Assembly (NCBI GenBank): GCA_007258455.2
Contig: VDFB02270651.1
Coordinates: 486,945,151 to 487,009,150, forward strand
Length of the DNA stretch: 64,000 nt
Reading direction: 5' to 3'
DNA from: Sequoia sempervirens
Taxonomy: Eukaryota > Streptophyta > Pinopsida > Cupressales > Cupressaceae
A program made the translations under genes and the position numbers. A model generated the notes under the pieces. The model worked only from the letters and a program-made list of their open reading frames with translations, was not told the DNA's origin and made no database searches. Below are positions 1 through 11,299 of the stretch, piece after piece; position 1 is the first letter of the stretch, and every line of letters starts with the position of its first letter.

Positions 1-1490
1 ACTAGCCCATGTTGCCTTTGTATTTATGATTCAAATAGAAAATATCAGACTTTTCTATTGTGTGAGTCATGAATGCCTTTTGTTATGGACCCTAGCATAA
101 CACAACTTGCTAGCCCAGGATTATCCATACCCTACTTTTTGCATTTCATTTTGATATTGTTTATGTTTGTGTAGGTTTTCATGTTGTATTTCATACCCGT
201 GTGTGCTGTTTTGTGCTTATGTCGGTTTTACTATTGAACACTCAAAATACTAGGAGGGGGGTTGAATCAATATTCTATTAAACCATCCAATTTCCAGAAT
301 ATACTTAACAACTATAAGTAATGAAAGAATGAACAACCCATATCACACATAACACATGAACACCAGAGTTTTTACATGGAAAACCAAAGAAGGGAAAAAC
401 CATGGCGAGGATTAACTCAAAATATGTTATAACCAGTTATAAGATCTTATAGAAAGGCTCACTACTAGGTGGACTCATTGTCCAAGTGAACTCACTGTTC
501 ATAGAGAAAAGGAAGATAGAAAGAGGTGGATTTACAACCAAAATTTTGAATTGATAGAATTGCATCTAACATATGTTAGATTCAATTCCTTTGAAGCTCG
601 TAATAAAAAATTTGATACACTTTGATCAATTCATATTACAAGTCTCTACTCTGCTCTGTATTCACACACCTTTTCTCAACACTTGCAACTTATTTGCAAA
701 ATTCTATAAAATTTTGCATTACTACTTGCATTCATATCATGCATATATTCATATTTTATCAACACAAAATGAAATCAACCTTATATACACTAGAATTTTT
801 TGCAAACATCAATTAGGTCTGTCTAATTAGATGTAGCCTCAATTCATAAAAAATGTGCCTTGTCGGCACCCAATTCAAAACAACATTTCCTTTGTGCTTA
901 AACACATGCAATCTAGGTCGGCATGGATCTACAATAACTCTCTATTTCACCTCCAAAACTCTTTGCATATCTTAAGTTAGATAGGCATAGAACCAAAAAG
1001 AAAAATACTCCAACTAATCATCACCATAGAATACGTGGACCACAAAATGTCACACCAACTAGAAAATACAATGTATTGATACCTATTAACATTCTCCCAA
1101 AACCTCAAGGAATAACTGAAATCTACAATGGAGAGAAATCGGATCCAAAGCTCGAGGTCGTCGCTCTCATGATAGGATAGGATCTAGGATAGCCTAGAAG
1201 CCTAACACCCACAACATCAATTTGTTGAAAACATAAAAATAATCTAATTTTGAAAAAAATTGAATCAAAAGCAACATTTTTTTCAAAAGTATTGCTTTAT
1301 CCAAGTCATTAGAGATTCATTTTCAAAAGAATCACTTTACCAAATCAATAGCGAGTCATTTTCCAAATGCATCACATGATCACAATAAAAAACAAACTCA
1401 TTTTCAAAAGTGTCATGACCAATCAACAGCATCACAACACCTTCAAAATCATTGCGCTAGTGTTCAAAAGAACCAATTCAATCGACCTCT
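1..1490. other. AT-rich repeat remains, no gene
   Basis: No coding region can be supported here. Around 241-420 there is a G-run followed by TTGAATC, and then text of the kind 'tttttacatggaaaacc...gggaaaaacca'. From memory this is common at the edges of plant copia/gypsy-like repeats, so I read it as a decayed retroelement end, orientation unknown. The short open frames at 573-830 and 1,367-1,594 are AT-driven and show no family resemblance. The segment ends at the left boundary of the element A LTR. Confidence 0.4.
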
Positions 1491-2630
1491 TGAGGAGGCA
1501 CCCTACTGTCCTCCCATCATTCCTCCATCCATTGAGGCACAATGAGGTATCATCAGTATTACTTAGCTTTTCTAAATTAGTATTATTTCTTTGAAACAAC
1601 ACAACATGTACAATATCTCAAAGAGGAGCAAAATGTACACTTAAAATTGTCCAACGTATCACACATTCCTCAAATTCACCATTTTCATCAGTTTCACTCA
1701 TTATCAATAATTCATCAATTTTAATTAAACAATATCTGATTATTTAATTAAACTAATTATTTTACTCTATTAATTTATTGATTTTAATTATTTGATTAAT
1801 TAATCATTTTTCTCTACCACTTTAATTAAAATAGTTTTTATTATTTAATTAATTCCCACTTTTCCTCTCACCCACCTATTAAAAAATATATTTTTCCTAT
1901 CCTCACATAATTAAATAATTTTATAATTATTTAATTAACTAATTTTCCTCCACAATTAAATGAATTAGTTGCACATTCCCTCTAAAATAAATATTCCAAA
2001 ATTCAAATTCAAATATAAATTTTAAAATATTTCCCTCCAAAAATATCTCAAATTATCTACCTAAATTTTAGGGAAGACCTTTAGTTAACTAAACCTTTTC
2101 TCTCCATCCATGGCTCCTTACCCCTTAATTCACTCTCCACCATTGATCTAATCATTCAATTTCCATCATTGATCAAATATTTGCATATCTATAAAACAAG
2201 CCTTCATTTCTCATTCTCGACCTCTCTCTCCCATTTGCAAATTGACCTCCATAAAGACAATTCAGGCGAATTCATCCAACATCTCAAATCATAATTTGAT
2301 AATGGCGTACGGACTTGCATTCTTGGTTGAGGTAAAAGTAGAGTTTAATTTAATTAATTCTCTCATTTTGTGTTCATTTCATTCAAATTTAATTTGTCAC
2401 TTCATTAATAATAGATTTGAATTGATAAATTGAGTTTTTGGTTTATAATTTTAAAATCTAACCCTTTATGTTATTTGTCCTGTTGATTGAACTTTCCATT
2501 TATCCCCATTCAGATCTAGAAATTTTTTTCTTAATAGAAAACCCTAACCCGAATAAGAGTGGTTCAATTTTCACTTCATTATTTGTATCTATTTTTAGTT
2601 TTCTAGTGTAAACATAGAAAATATACAGAT
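1491..2630 (+). repeat. 5' LTR of element A
   Basis: It aligns by eye with 9,519-10,490 almost throughout, for example 'cctcccatcat', 'caatgaggtatcat', 'aattgtccaacgtatcacac' and 'gacaattcaggc'. Homology begins at or just before TGAGG at 1,491. The end is set loosely: clear homology stops near 2,607, and 'gattgatatcacaca' at about 2,630 resembles a worn initiator-Met primer site (family form TGGTATCAGAGC). It keeps a segment (about 2,089-2,240) that the right LTR lacks. Confidence 0.75.
2190..2196 (+). promoter_or_regulatory. TATA box of element A 5' LTR
   Basis: TATAAAA lies in 'catatctataaaacaagcc', followed by pyrimidine-rich CTCTCTCTCCC, the usual plant LTR layout. The matching segment is deleted from the right LTR. 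Confidence 0.6.
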
Positions 2631-2639
2631 TGATATCAC

Positions 2640-5600
2640 ACACTTGATCCTGATCTACTAACGTCATTTCATCCTGAATTATCCATCTATATAACCATTT
2701 AATCGAATAGCCTTATTTGATTAAATTCATCATAATTCTCCTTTTAATTAAAAAAATCCCTCAATTTAATTAAATCATTGTCTATGTGTAATTAGCTAGG
2801 TCATTTCATCTTCCTATCTTTACTTAATTAAATAATCCATATTATTTGATTAAATCTTGAAAGCTAATCTAATTAAATTAAATAAATCAAACATTTATCT
2901 AATTTAATCTAACATCACCCCCTTTGGTTAAATAAATCAAAAATATTTATTTAACTAAGTCTAAAATCATTCTCTTCTCGTTTTGAGTTATTTAAATCCT
3001 AAAATCTAAGTCAAAATGGTCAAATCAACTAACATCATTTTAAATTAATCAAATCATGATTAATGCTAATCCCCATCCATCAAATCCTCTAGCTTTTGCC
3101 ACTTGCACAATAAATCAATTTATTTTATTTATTAAATCATCTATTTTCATTCAAAAAGGTATCAAAGCATGGAATATTCTTCAAATTCAAAATCTCCCCC
3201 CAACTGGAATTGTCCATCCAACAAGGCATTAAATTCCTCTTACATATCTTTTTCTTGATCCATGTGGCATTAACTTCACCTTTCACCTCGTCCTTCAAGC
3301 CATCTTTTGAATTTGAATCCCCCCTCTTTGCACATTCTTCAAAACTTGCACATCCTCCATCCATTCACATGTTGACAAGTGGCACTTTGCCATTAGATAA
3401 GATTTAGTCCCACATTGCTCTATTTTTGGCATTCTTTCAAATTTTCATTCTAGAAATAGAGAGCTCCTCTATTGTATTTGGCATCCACCATTTGAGTAAA
3501 CTTACTATACTCAAATCCATAGGAACCTTCATCAAATTCATCCAAGCATAGTTAGGTTTTTTTGCAGGTTTTCAATATGGAGCTCCATTGAAGTCATCAC
3601 CACAAGCACGCATCTTTCATCAATCATCTTCATCACATCATTGGAGTTGGGAAAGGCCAATTTTCACATCAAATTGGCACCAATTCCCCCATGGGATCAA
3701 GAGTTTTCATTGCTTTCAATAGGATTTGATCTACTTTCTTGTTCTTTCATTATTTTCTTCTTTTCATTCCTATTTTGAGTTTTGATAATGGATTTCATGG
3801 GGAATCCTTGTTCTTAATTGCATATAATCTTTTAATGTGTTTATTCATTTTGTTTTGTAGGTATTTAGATTGGGGTTTGACATACTTGGATTGGGGTTTG
3901 ACATTAGGTTGCTTAAGTAATTTCCCATACACTTCAATTTGGGTTTAAAATTGAACAACAAACTTTGCGAGTGTGAGTGGAACCTATTGCATGAGTTCTC
4001 CCTTTGTTTCTAAATGAATGTTGATTGAACTATGAATATGTTTTCTTGCTATTTTTTTATCTTAGAGGTCCTACCTTGGGGAAAAAGTACTCACGTAAGG
4101 GAACAACTCAACCAGTAACACTCTAAAGCCAAGAGTACTTCTAGCTGGGATATAAATGTGGGTATTGGAATAAACGCCAATATCACATGGTTCACTCCGA
4201 CAAGAAGGGAAGCAATGGTCTCTCACCACGCTGGGTCAATGCCTATGAATGGAAAGTCCAAACTAAAATCATTGTTTAGAAATTTCCAAAATCCTTGATC
4301 AATTTGTTGGTGCAAGAACGGTCATTCTCAAGTTGCCCCACACTTTTACGGTTTTTAGTAGAAATGAAAACTATGCCATGGGAGTTTCATGGGTACTGAT
4401 GCTTGGCTACCCCAAGAAGTGAGTGCCATGGAGGGGAGCTAGTGGGATCAAGCATCTAACCATTCGCTAAAGATAAGCGTAGTTGGACTTGTCCAAGTGG
4501 GAACCCAACAAGTCTTTCATATCCATAGAGTTATGCATGTTCTTGGTATCAAAACACTTGCTTGTTTGAAAACATTGGAAAACGAACATTCAACATGAAC
4601 ATCAAATCCCAAACCCTTTAGGAGAAGTAAATATCCTTGAAGAAATTCATGTGCTATTGCTTGCCCTTGGGATTTTATCCTTAGTGGCTTCTAAGCATTG
4701 AGAGTTCATCTCAATTTTCTCCTACTAAGGTCAACATTAGGAAACCTTTACCTTGATTTCCTCGATTTCCACATAATACACTTTTTGGGATGAAAGGGAA
4801 TTAGGACATTGGACATCTAGTTTCAAAAGCTAATCAAGAAGTGTTTGTGGTGAAAATAATCCACTAAGCAAAGATTGAATCAATTGGACCCCACACATGT
4901 GCTTGGCATCTTTTGGTCATATGGTTTTCATGCAAACATTGGTCTTTTGATTTTTAAATACTCTTAGAGAAAGGAATGTTCTTCACTATCTTGGTCTCAT
5001 AAACAAGTCCTTCCTAGGTTCATTTAGGATCAAATCAAACACTTCATATAAATTCCAAACATCTACCAAAATCCATCCCACAAACAACTTTAGAGCTTTG
5101 GAAACATCAATCTAGACTTGGGTAAATCATCAAAATCAAAATCACCTTGTTTAGTTACGTGTATGGGAATGTATCCTTTCTCATACATTTAATTGAATTA
5201 GCAATCCTTTGAACAAGTACATCCTAAGATCACATCCAAAATCTTAGGGTTTACAAGTTCATTATCCAATCAAACCAATTAAAATCAAACCCTAAGTCTA
5301 GCATTGATCTAAAGTCCCTAAACATTCAAACACTCATATCATTTACCCCTTTCATTCTTCATCTCGTCATTAGTCCTAAGAACCTTAGAGGTCACTTTTG
5401 CAACAAGGTCAAAACACAAGAAGAAAATGGAATATAAACTTGATCCATAGATCATAAGCGATCTAAACCAACCAAATTATCAAAGCCTCACAATGCCAAT
5501 TGATTTTCAAAACTCGCATTTATACAATCCGTACATGGGATCATTATCTCCTACAAACCTCAATGGTACAAAAAATGTGAGTATGCCTAGTTAAAATTAT
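2640..5600 (+). other. Leader region of element A, no gene
   Basis: About 3 kb of AT-rich, frame-less sequence between the LTR and gag. It contains an LTR-like pyrimidine-rich stretch (3,100-3,560) that may be an older nested fragment, and a two-unit 21-bp tandem repeat at 3,866-3,907 built on GATTGGGGTTTGACAT. No domain was recognised in any frame. Confidence 0.5.
3866..3907 (+). repeat. 21-bp tandem repeat, two units
   Basis: Two adjacent copies of a unit built on 'ttggattggggtttgacat', differing at one or two bases, within the leader of element A. Confidence 0.7.
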
Positions 5601-6278
5601 AGAACACCTTTCCCGATGGTAGATTTAAATCCAAGACCAAACTTACAAATCTATCAACAAAACAATCAATGCATGAATCTTCAAGCAAACAACATCATTC
5701 CATCAAATCCATACATGCCAAGTACAAGTTTACCAAACATATTGAATCCACATTTGGTAAACTTTAGGATAGATATGTTTTTGACTAACAATTTTTTTTT
5801 TCAAAGTCCAAACAAGATGTTAATGACTCCATGTATTAGTCCAATTCAAGGTAACACCATGCAAAATCAAAGTTACCTAAATAAAGGAAATGTGATTCCC
5901 ACCCACAACAATGTTCAATTTCAACCTATCATGCCAAATCCAAACATCATCCCAAGTCAGAACATTGTCCAAAATCAATTTGTCCATGATCCCATGCAAA
6001 CACCACATGTGTACATCCCAAATCTGCTTGAACAAAAGCCAAATCAAGGGATTCAAATTCAAAATCAGTATCAAATTTCGCTAGAACAACTTGCTTCACA
6101 TGCTAAACTAATTGAATTATTGAGCCAAGAGATATCTTCACTCCAAAATCAGTACACTCTTCCTTTGGTTGAACCATTCCATCAAAGCATTAAGTTGTGT
6201 CCACAACCACATCAAGAACAATATCTCCAATGTCAAGAAGTTAGATGGCAAGATCGAACACATCAACAAATTCAACCC

Positions 6279-6341
6279 CCACATCTCAAAGATCAATCAC
6301 CGCATCTTGAAGACCAATCACCAAATCTCCAAAATCAATCA
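6279..6341 (+). repeat. 21-bp coding minisatellite in gag A
   Basis: Three in-frame 21-bp units give the peptides PHLKDQS, PHLEDQS and PNLQNQS. Unit length is a multiple of three, so copy-number change would not break the frame. Confidence 0.75.
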
Positions 6342-6637
6342 CCACAAGGTCAAATCTCACAAGGTAACAAACAAAAATACACACCACTTGGGAGACCCAT
6401 CGAATCATTCATGCAACAATTAGCACAAGAAAATCTCATTAACTCCCTGTTTATGAGGATTATCAAGAGCCCTTAGTTAAACCACCAAGGTATAATGAGA
6501 ATTACTTTTGTGGCTTCCACAAAACAAAGGGACACACAACATCAGATTGTACTCGACTCAAAAATCTCATCCAAGACCTTATTGATCAAAAGATAATCAC
6601 TATTGGGGAAAATGAACAATGTCTATCCATCAATGAA

Positions 6638-6915
6638 CACCTTGAAGATGTTTCCACTTCATCCAACAATCAAATTAACATACATCAAGAGTCACTTTTC
6701 AATCATGATCAAAATCCACCAACGATACCCAACCATGATCCAATTCAAGAAATGCCAACATCATTTGACCCTATGGTTGAAAACATTGAAAATTCCTCCA
6801 CCACAATTTTTGAAAACAATGATCAAGATCTCTTCATCGATGAGACCTTGAAGATGTTTCCACCCTATTCGATGATCAACTCACCATACATCAAGAGCCA
6901 CTTTTTAGTGATCTA
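6638..6915 (+). repeat. 205-bp duplication inside gag A tail
   Basis: 'ccttgaagatgtttccac' occurs at about 6,640 and again at about 6,845, each followed by similar text ('acatacatcaagag(t/c)cact' and 'accatacatcaagagccact'). The peptides are related: LEDVST...INIHQESLF versus LEDVST...LTIHQEPLF. This is a diverged tandem duplication of about 205 bp. Confidence 0.7.
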
Positions 6916-8509
6916 TTTCAAGGAGTGTTAGAATTATTTGATCCCATTGACATAATCTACAATCCATCGACCAATGATCATATTGAAAATGTCTCTACAT
7001 CGTCTTATGAGTTAGAGGACATATCTCAAGAATTTATTCCAAAGCAAGATCAAAATCTTCCACTAAGGTCTAGCAATGGTCACTTCCAAGACATGTTGAC
7101 CCCCTTTGACCTTGAGCGGTTACAAATACTAAAGGAACCTTGAACTCGACACTTGAAGATAATGAACCAATTACCATGTCTAATGATGAAATCCAAGAAA
7201 CCTTTATAAGCAATCCATCCTTTGAAGATGATCCATGTCAAGAAATTGATCCAAAGCATGTCAAAAACAATTCCAAAATCATTCAAGATCAAAAATTTGT
7301 ATCTCCAAGATACTACAATGATCTAATGGACACTCTCCTATCTATACAAGATTGATTATCACATCATTATAACACATACTCCTCCATCTACCCATGAAAT
7401 GCTTTTTGTGGATAGACACGTAGATGATCTTCCTTTAGAATAGGATTCCTTTACTCCTGACATTATTTCACAAAAAGAGCAAGTTATCGATTCCTATAGT
7501 CAAACAGAGTTGTCAACAACAGTATCAAATATATCCCAAATTCAGACTGAAGACATCATGAATGAAGATATCTAACATTATCCACTCAAGGAAATCAGTC
7601 AGATAGAGTAGGATATTCTAGAGTCAGTAGAGCATCCAATCGAAATAGCATCATATGTAGTGATCATTTATCAAAGAATGCATTCTAAACAAGAGCTCTT
7701 AGAACAAGCGGAATCAAAGCATGAAGGTACTACTTCCATAGTATTGGGGGCAACTATGTCTCAAGCTAACATCAACATAGGGAGCATGAAGAGTCTTTAT
7801 GGTGAAACCAATTCCAATACTATAACCAACCATGTCATGAATCTTCATCCACCCATCACCCCATCCACGAATTGGGACCAACATCAAAAGAAAGAATTGA
7901 ATCAAAGCATGAAGAACGTTATAAAGAAAAAGAAGGTAAGAAGCATAATGGAAAAATCAAATACACATGGATACCAAAGAATACAAGGAAAGATTATCCC
8001 TATCAAACTCCATCAGTCAACGAAACTAGGGGGAAAATAAAATAGAGAAAATTATCCATCAAGGATGTCCACAAAAGAAAAATCAGGCTTCTCAAGCAAT
8101 GTACAAGGTGTATCAAGAAGTTGGTCCTAATTCCATATACTCTTTCGTATCCACCCATCATTGCTCATCTTCCCAAGTTTGGAGAGTAAAAAATTCCAAA
8201 CTATCAACCAATCCATCTTTTATCCCTAAAAACACTCCATCCACACCTCCATGCATGATATCCAATTCTCACATTGACCATGTATTGGTAGCAACCCTTC
8301 ATCATAAGGATTCAGAAGGCACTCTATCGCGATGTTCGCACAAAGACAAAGTTAACTTCGGTATCGATGAAACAGATCAAGAATCTCAAAAGTTTTATTC
8401 AAGGGAATGTATCTTAGCAAAGAAACTTCTTCAAGTAGGATATCAATGGCACATTATGACAGAAGCATCTACATTGAAACCACCAGGTGAATTAGCATGA
8501 GCTTAAAAT

Positions 8510-9518
8510 CTTTTAAAAAAAACAAAAATAAAAAATAAAAAATATGAAGAACCAAAAAAAATTAGATAAAGGATTGAAAACAGTAAAGAAAAAAATCATC
8601 CTCTAGTGAAAACCACTTTGGTGGCACTTTGGACAAGTACCATGATGAAAACCTGGAAAACAACCATCATGTGTAGAATCAGGCATCTACATGCACCATT
8701 TCAGGTCAAAGCATCTCATCCCATCCATAATAAAATCCAGCATTCTGTCCCATCCATAATAAAGCCAACATTCCCTCCATCTCAGCCATAATAAATCCAT
8801 TCATCTATGAACCATTTATCCAATCCATCTTTATCCATCTGCATCCATAGTCCTAATTATCTTGATCTTGAAAAAGTTTTGTGAACACTTTACGCTAGCT
8901 TACAATAAAAATCTTGACATGAGTCATTTTCATCCTATTCGAACATTATCTGAGCCATGAAGCATTATCCAATAAAGCATTCCTATATTCAAACACCTTA
9001 TCTTATCGCAAGATAATCCTTGGCATCCTTTGCATGCTTTCCATATCCATCCATCCATGGCATTCCATACATTGCTAGACACTAGGGGTAGATATTTAGA
9101 TCTCGCTTCGAGAATAAATCTTGATCTATATCCTCCAACTTATGTGGCAATCCGACATTGGAAAATGTGAAACCAAATTGGTCAAAGCATTTTTGATCCA
9201 AAATCCAAATAATTTATAAATACCCGTTCTTGTTAAATAATTGATTATTTACTCAAAGATTAGCCAATTCTTTAGTGGATTATGTTTATTTTCCAATTAT
9301 AGGAACTAATCTAAGCATAGAAGTGTTTTCCATCAATTTTATCATAATGAACATAGTAAGAAACACCCTCCTAGGTCCCATAGAGCCAAAAGGGAAGGAG
9401 TAAAGATATCAGATTCCTTTACTCATTACGTTGGCCATTCATCTTAAGAATTCTTGAATATGGGGGTTGGATACTCTTTAGATAATTTTAAGGGTGTACT
9501 AGAAAAAGTACAAACAAA
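8510..9518 (+). other. 3' untranslated internal region of element A
   Basis: After an A-rich stretch (8,510-8,550) there is a small imperfect minisatellite, with 'cccatccataataaa' repeating at 8,724-8,800 at a spacing of about 34 bp. AT-rich sequence runs from there to the right LTR. No coding motif and no clear polypurine tract were seen. Confidence 0.5.
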
Positions 9519-10490
9519 CCTCTCAAGGGGGCATCCTACCGTCCTCCCATCATTTCTTCATTCATTGGGGCACAATGAGGTATCATTAGTGTTACCTAAT
9601 TTTTCCAAATTAGCATTATATCTTTGAAACAACATAATATGTACATTGTCTCAAAGAGGAGCAAAATTTAGACACTTAAAATTGTCCAACGTATCACACA
9701 TTCCTCAAATTCGCCATTTTCATCAGTGTCACTCATTATCGCTAATTCATCAATTTTAATTAAATAATGTCTGATTATTTAATTAAACAAATTATTTTTT
9801 CCTATTAATTGACTAATTTTAATTATTTGATTAATTAAATCATTTTTCTCTTCCACTTTAATTAAAATAATTTTTATTATTTAATTAATTCTTAATTTTC
9901 CTCTCACCCACCTATTTAAAATTATTATTTCTTCTTATCCTCACATAATTAAATAATTAGGAATAATTTCCTAATTAGTTAATTAGTTAATTTTCCTCCA
10001 CAATTAAATGAATTAGTTGCAAATTCCCTCCAAAAGAAATTTTCCAAAATTCAAAGTGAAATTGAAATTATTTCCCTTCAAAAATATCTCAAATTATATT
10101 TGTAAATTTTAGGGAAGAGCTTAGTTAATTGACCTCTATTAAGACAATTCAGGCAAATTCATCCAACCTCTCAAATCATAATTCGATAATGAATTAGGGA
10201 CTTGCATTCTTGATTGAGGTAAAAGTAAAGTTTAATTTAGTTAATTCTCCCATTTCATGTTCATTTCATTCAATTCTAATTTGTCACTTCATTGATAATG
10301 AATTCAAACTGATAAATTGATTTTTTTATTTATGATTTAATCTAACCCTTTATGTTGCTTGTCCTCTTGATTCAACTTTCCATTTATCCCCTTTCAGATC
10401 TAGAAAGGTTTTTCTTATTAGAAAACCCTAATCCCAATAAAAGTGCTTCAATTTTCACTTCATTATTTGTATCTATTTTCAGTTTTCTAG
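9519..10490 (+). repeat. 3' LTR of element A, internally deleted
   Basis: It matches 1,491-2,607 from 'aagggggcatcctaccgtcc' to 'cagttttctag'. About 150 bp present at 2,089-2,240 of the left LTR, including its TATA box, is missing here: 'ttagttaa' joins directly to 'ttgacctc'. Homology stops at 10,490, where unrelated, more GC-rich sequence begins. The LTR is therefore either truncated or ends there. Confidence 0.75.
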
Positions 10491-10614
10491 ATGCTGCAAC
10501 AAGTACTTGTCTTGAATCATTCCTTTCTGCTACCCTCACCAGAGAGCCCGGGATTCCCGTGAGAGGCACCATAAAAGATAAAGCTTGACCAGCGAAGAAG
10601 TAGGGACCTTTCAT
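10384..10614 (-). pseudogene. Possible 5' remnant of a host gene, cut at an LTR
   Basis: On the minus strand an open frame starts at ATG 10,614 and begins MKGPYFFAGQALSFMV. Only about the first 42 codons (10,614-10,490) lie outside the LTR; the rest of the frame (10,489-10,384) is antisense to the element A LTR and should not be counted. The peptide has normal composition and is not AT-driven. The DNA upstream on the minus strand (10,620-11,300) is less AT-rich than its surroundings and has a TATA-like site. I do not recognise a family. It may be the truncated start of a host gene removed by the insertion, or chance; the evidence is thin. Confidence 0.3.
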
Positions 10615-10674
10615 TCAATCAATTTTCTATCAATTCTGACCTTCCATTCAATCAATTTTCTATCAATTCTAATC
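10611..10674. repeat. 32-bp tandem repeat, two units
   Basis: Two adjacent units beginning 'ttcattcaatcaatttt' and 'ttccattcaatcaatttt', both continuing 'ctatcaattct'. They sit directly upstream (minus strand) of the ATG at 10,614. Confidence 0.8.
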
Positions 10675-10809
10675 TTACAAGGCAGCCTTAGATGGTAGAG
10701 GTTTAAGAAACTACCGATTCTTAAGAACATTATCATCCCTATTTGTAGATTATTATAATTATTGTACTGTATAATTAGCAGAAATAGATTCCCAGTTCCA
10801 TTCACAACT

Positions 10810-10816
10810 TTTTATA
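10810..10816 (-). promoter_or_regulatory. Candidate TATA box (minus strand)
   Basis: The minus strand reads TATAAAAAG about 200 bases upstream of the ATG at 10,614. It is only meaningful if the gene-start remnant is real. Confidence 0.25.
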
Positions 10817-11299
10817 ACAATAAAGGACGACTCATTATCTATTCTATATTTCACGTCACGAAAAATGATTCCTAATTCCGTATTGTCAAGTTAAAATCTG
10901 TGTGACAATGTTTGTGACAGATACCCAATTCAATCCACAAGTTTTTAAGTGGCAGACATTATCAAATCAAATTTCCAGCATAGATATGACAGCCTTGACT
11001 TTCTGTAGAAAAAAATCTGTCCTCTGTGGCGGTGTATTGGATAGCAGCTAAAGTTGCACAAAATTTCCAATCATTGAAAGGTGCAGATTCATTCGAGCAT
11101 ATTCCAAAGAGCTCGAAGTGAATGGGGCCTTTAGAAAGTTGAAAAGGAGCTGCACAATTCCCTCCCCTGATTATTATGCTTTACGATAAAAAGGAGACAT
11201 GGACGTGAATGCCGCCTTTTGCAACAGTGGGCTCAGTGGCACATATGTAGAGCTCTGCATAACAGTGTACCCAGTTTAGTTTTTAAGTACTTGAAAACT

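Larger units (their letters stand above)
5616..8500 (+). pseudogene. Degenerate Gln-rich gag of element A
   Basis: A 286-residue open frame (5,616-6,476) is very rich in Gln, Asn and Pro (QNQ, PNP and HQQ runs). It carries three heptads of the type P-H/N-L-x-D/N-Q-S near its C-terminus. In another frame at 6,509-6,550 the motif C-x2-H-x4-GH-x4-C (CGFHKTKGHTTSDC) appears, followed by RLKNLIQDLID. That resembles the zinc-binding Gag segment of plant Ty3/gypsy elements whose usual form is YCxxHxxxGHxTxxC. Downstream frames (6,925-7,143; 7,140-7,355; 7,660-8,040; 8,099-8,500) are acidic, change phase repeatedly and contain a duplicated stretch. The nucleocapsid motif supports Gag. The Gln-rich N-terminal part could be a family-specific extension, since I do not see the usual capsid motif. 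It is broken by at least one frameshift near 6,450 and several stops. No pol follows. Confidence 0.6.
1491..10490 (+). mobile_element. Element A: gag-only LTR retrotransposon (non-autonomous)
   Basis: Two direct repeats of about 1.0-1.1 kb flank roughly 6.9 kb of internal DNA: 1,491-~2,630 and 9,519-10,490. They share the same order of landmarks: a 'ggcaccctactgtcctccc'-type start, an AT-rich middle made of TTAATTAAAT runs, and a Pro-type end reading ATCTATTTT(T/C)AGTTTTCTAG. The interior holds a leader (2,640-5,600), a Gln-rich gag frame (5,616-6,476), a zinc-knuckle remnant (6,509-6,550) and a long decayed acidic tail to about 8,500. I see no protease, reverse transcriptase, RNase H or integrase motif, so the element needed a partner to move. 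The LTRs differ at many sites and the right one has a deletion and probably a truncated end, so the copy is old. I could not find a target-site duplication. The right end abuts a possible host gene start. Confidence 0.75.
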
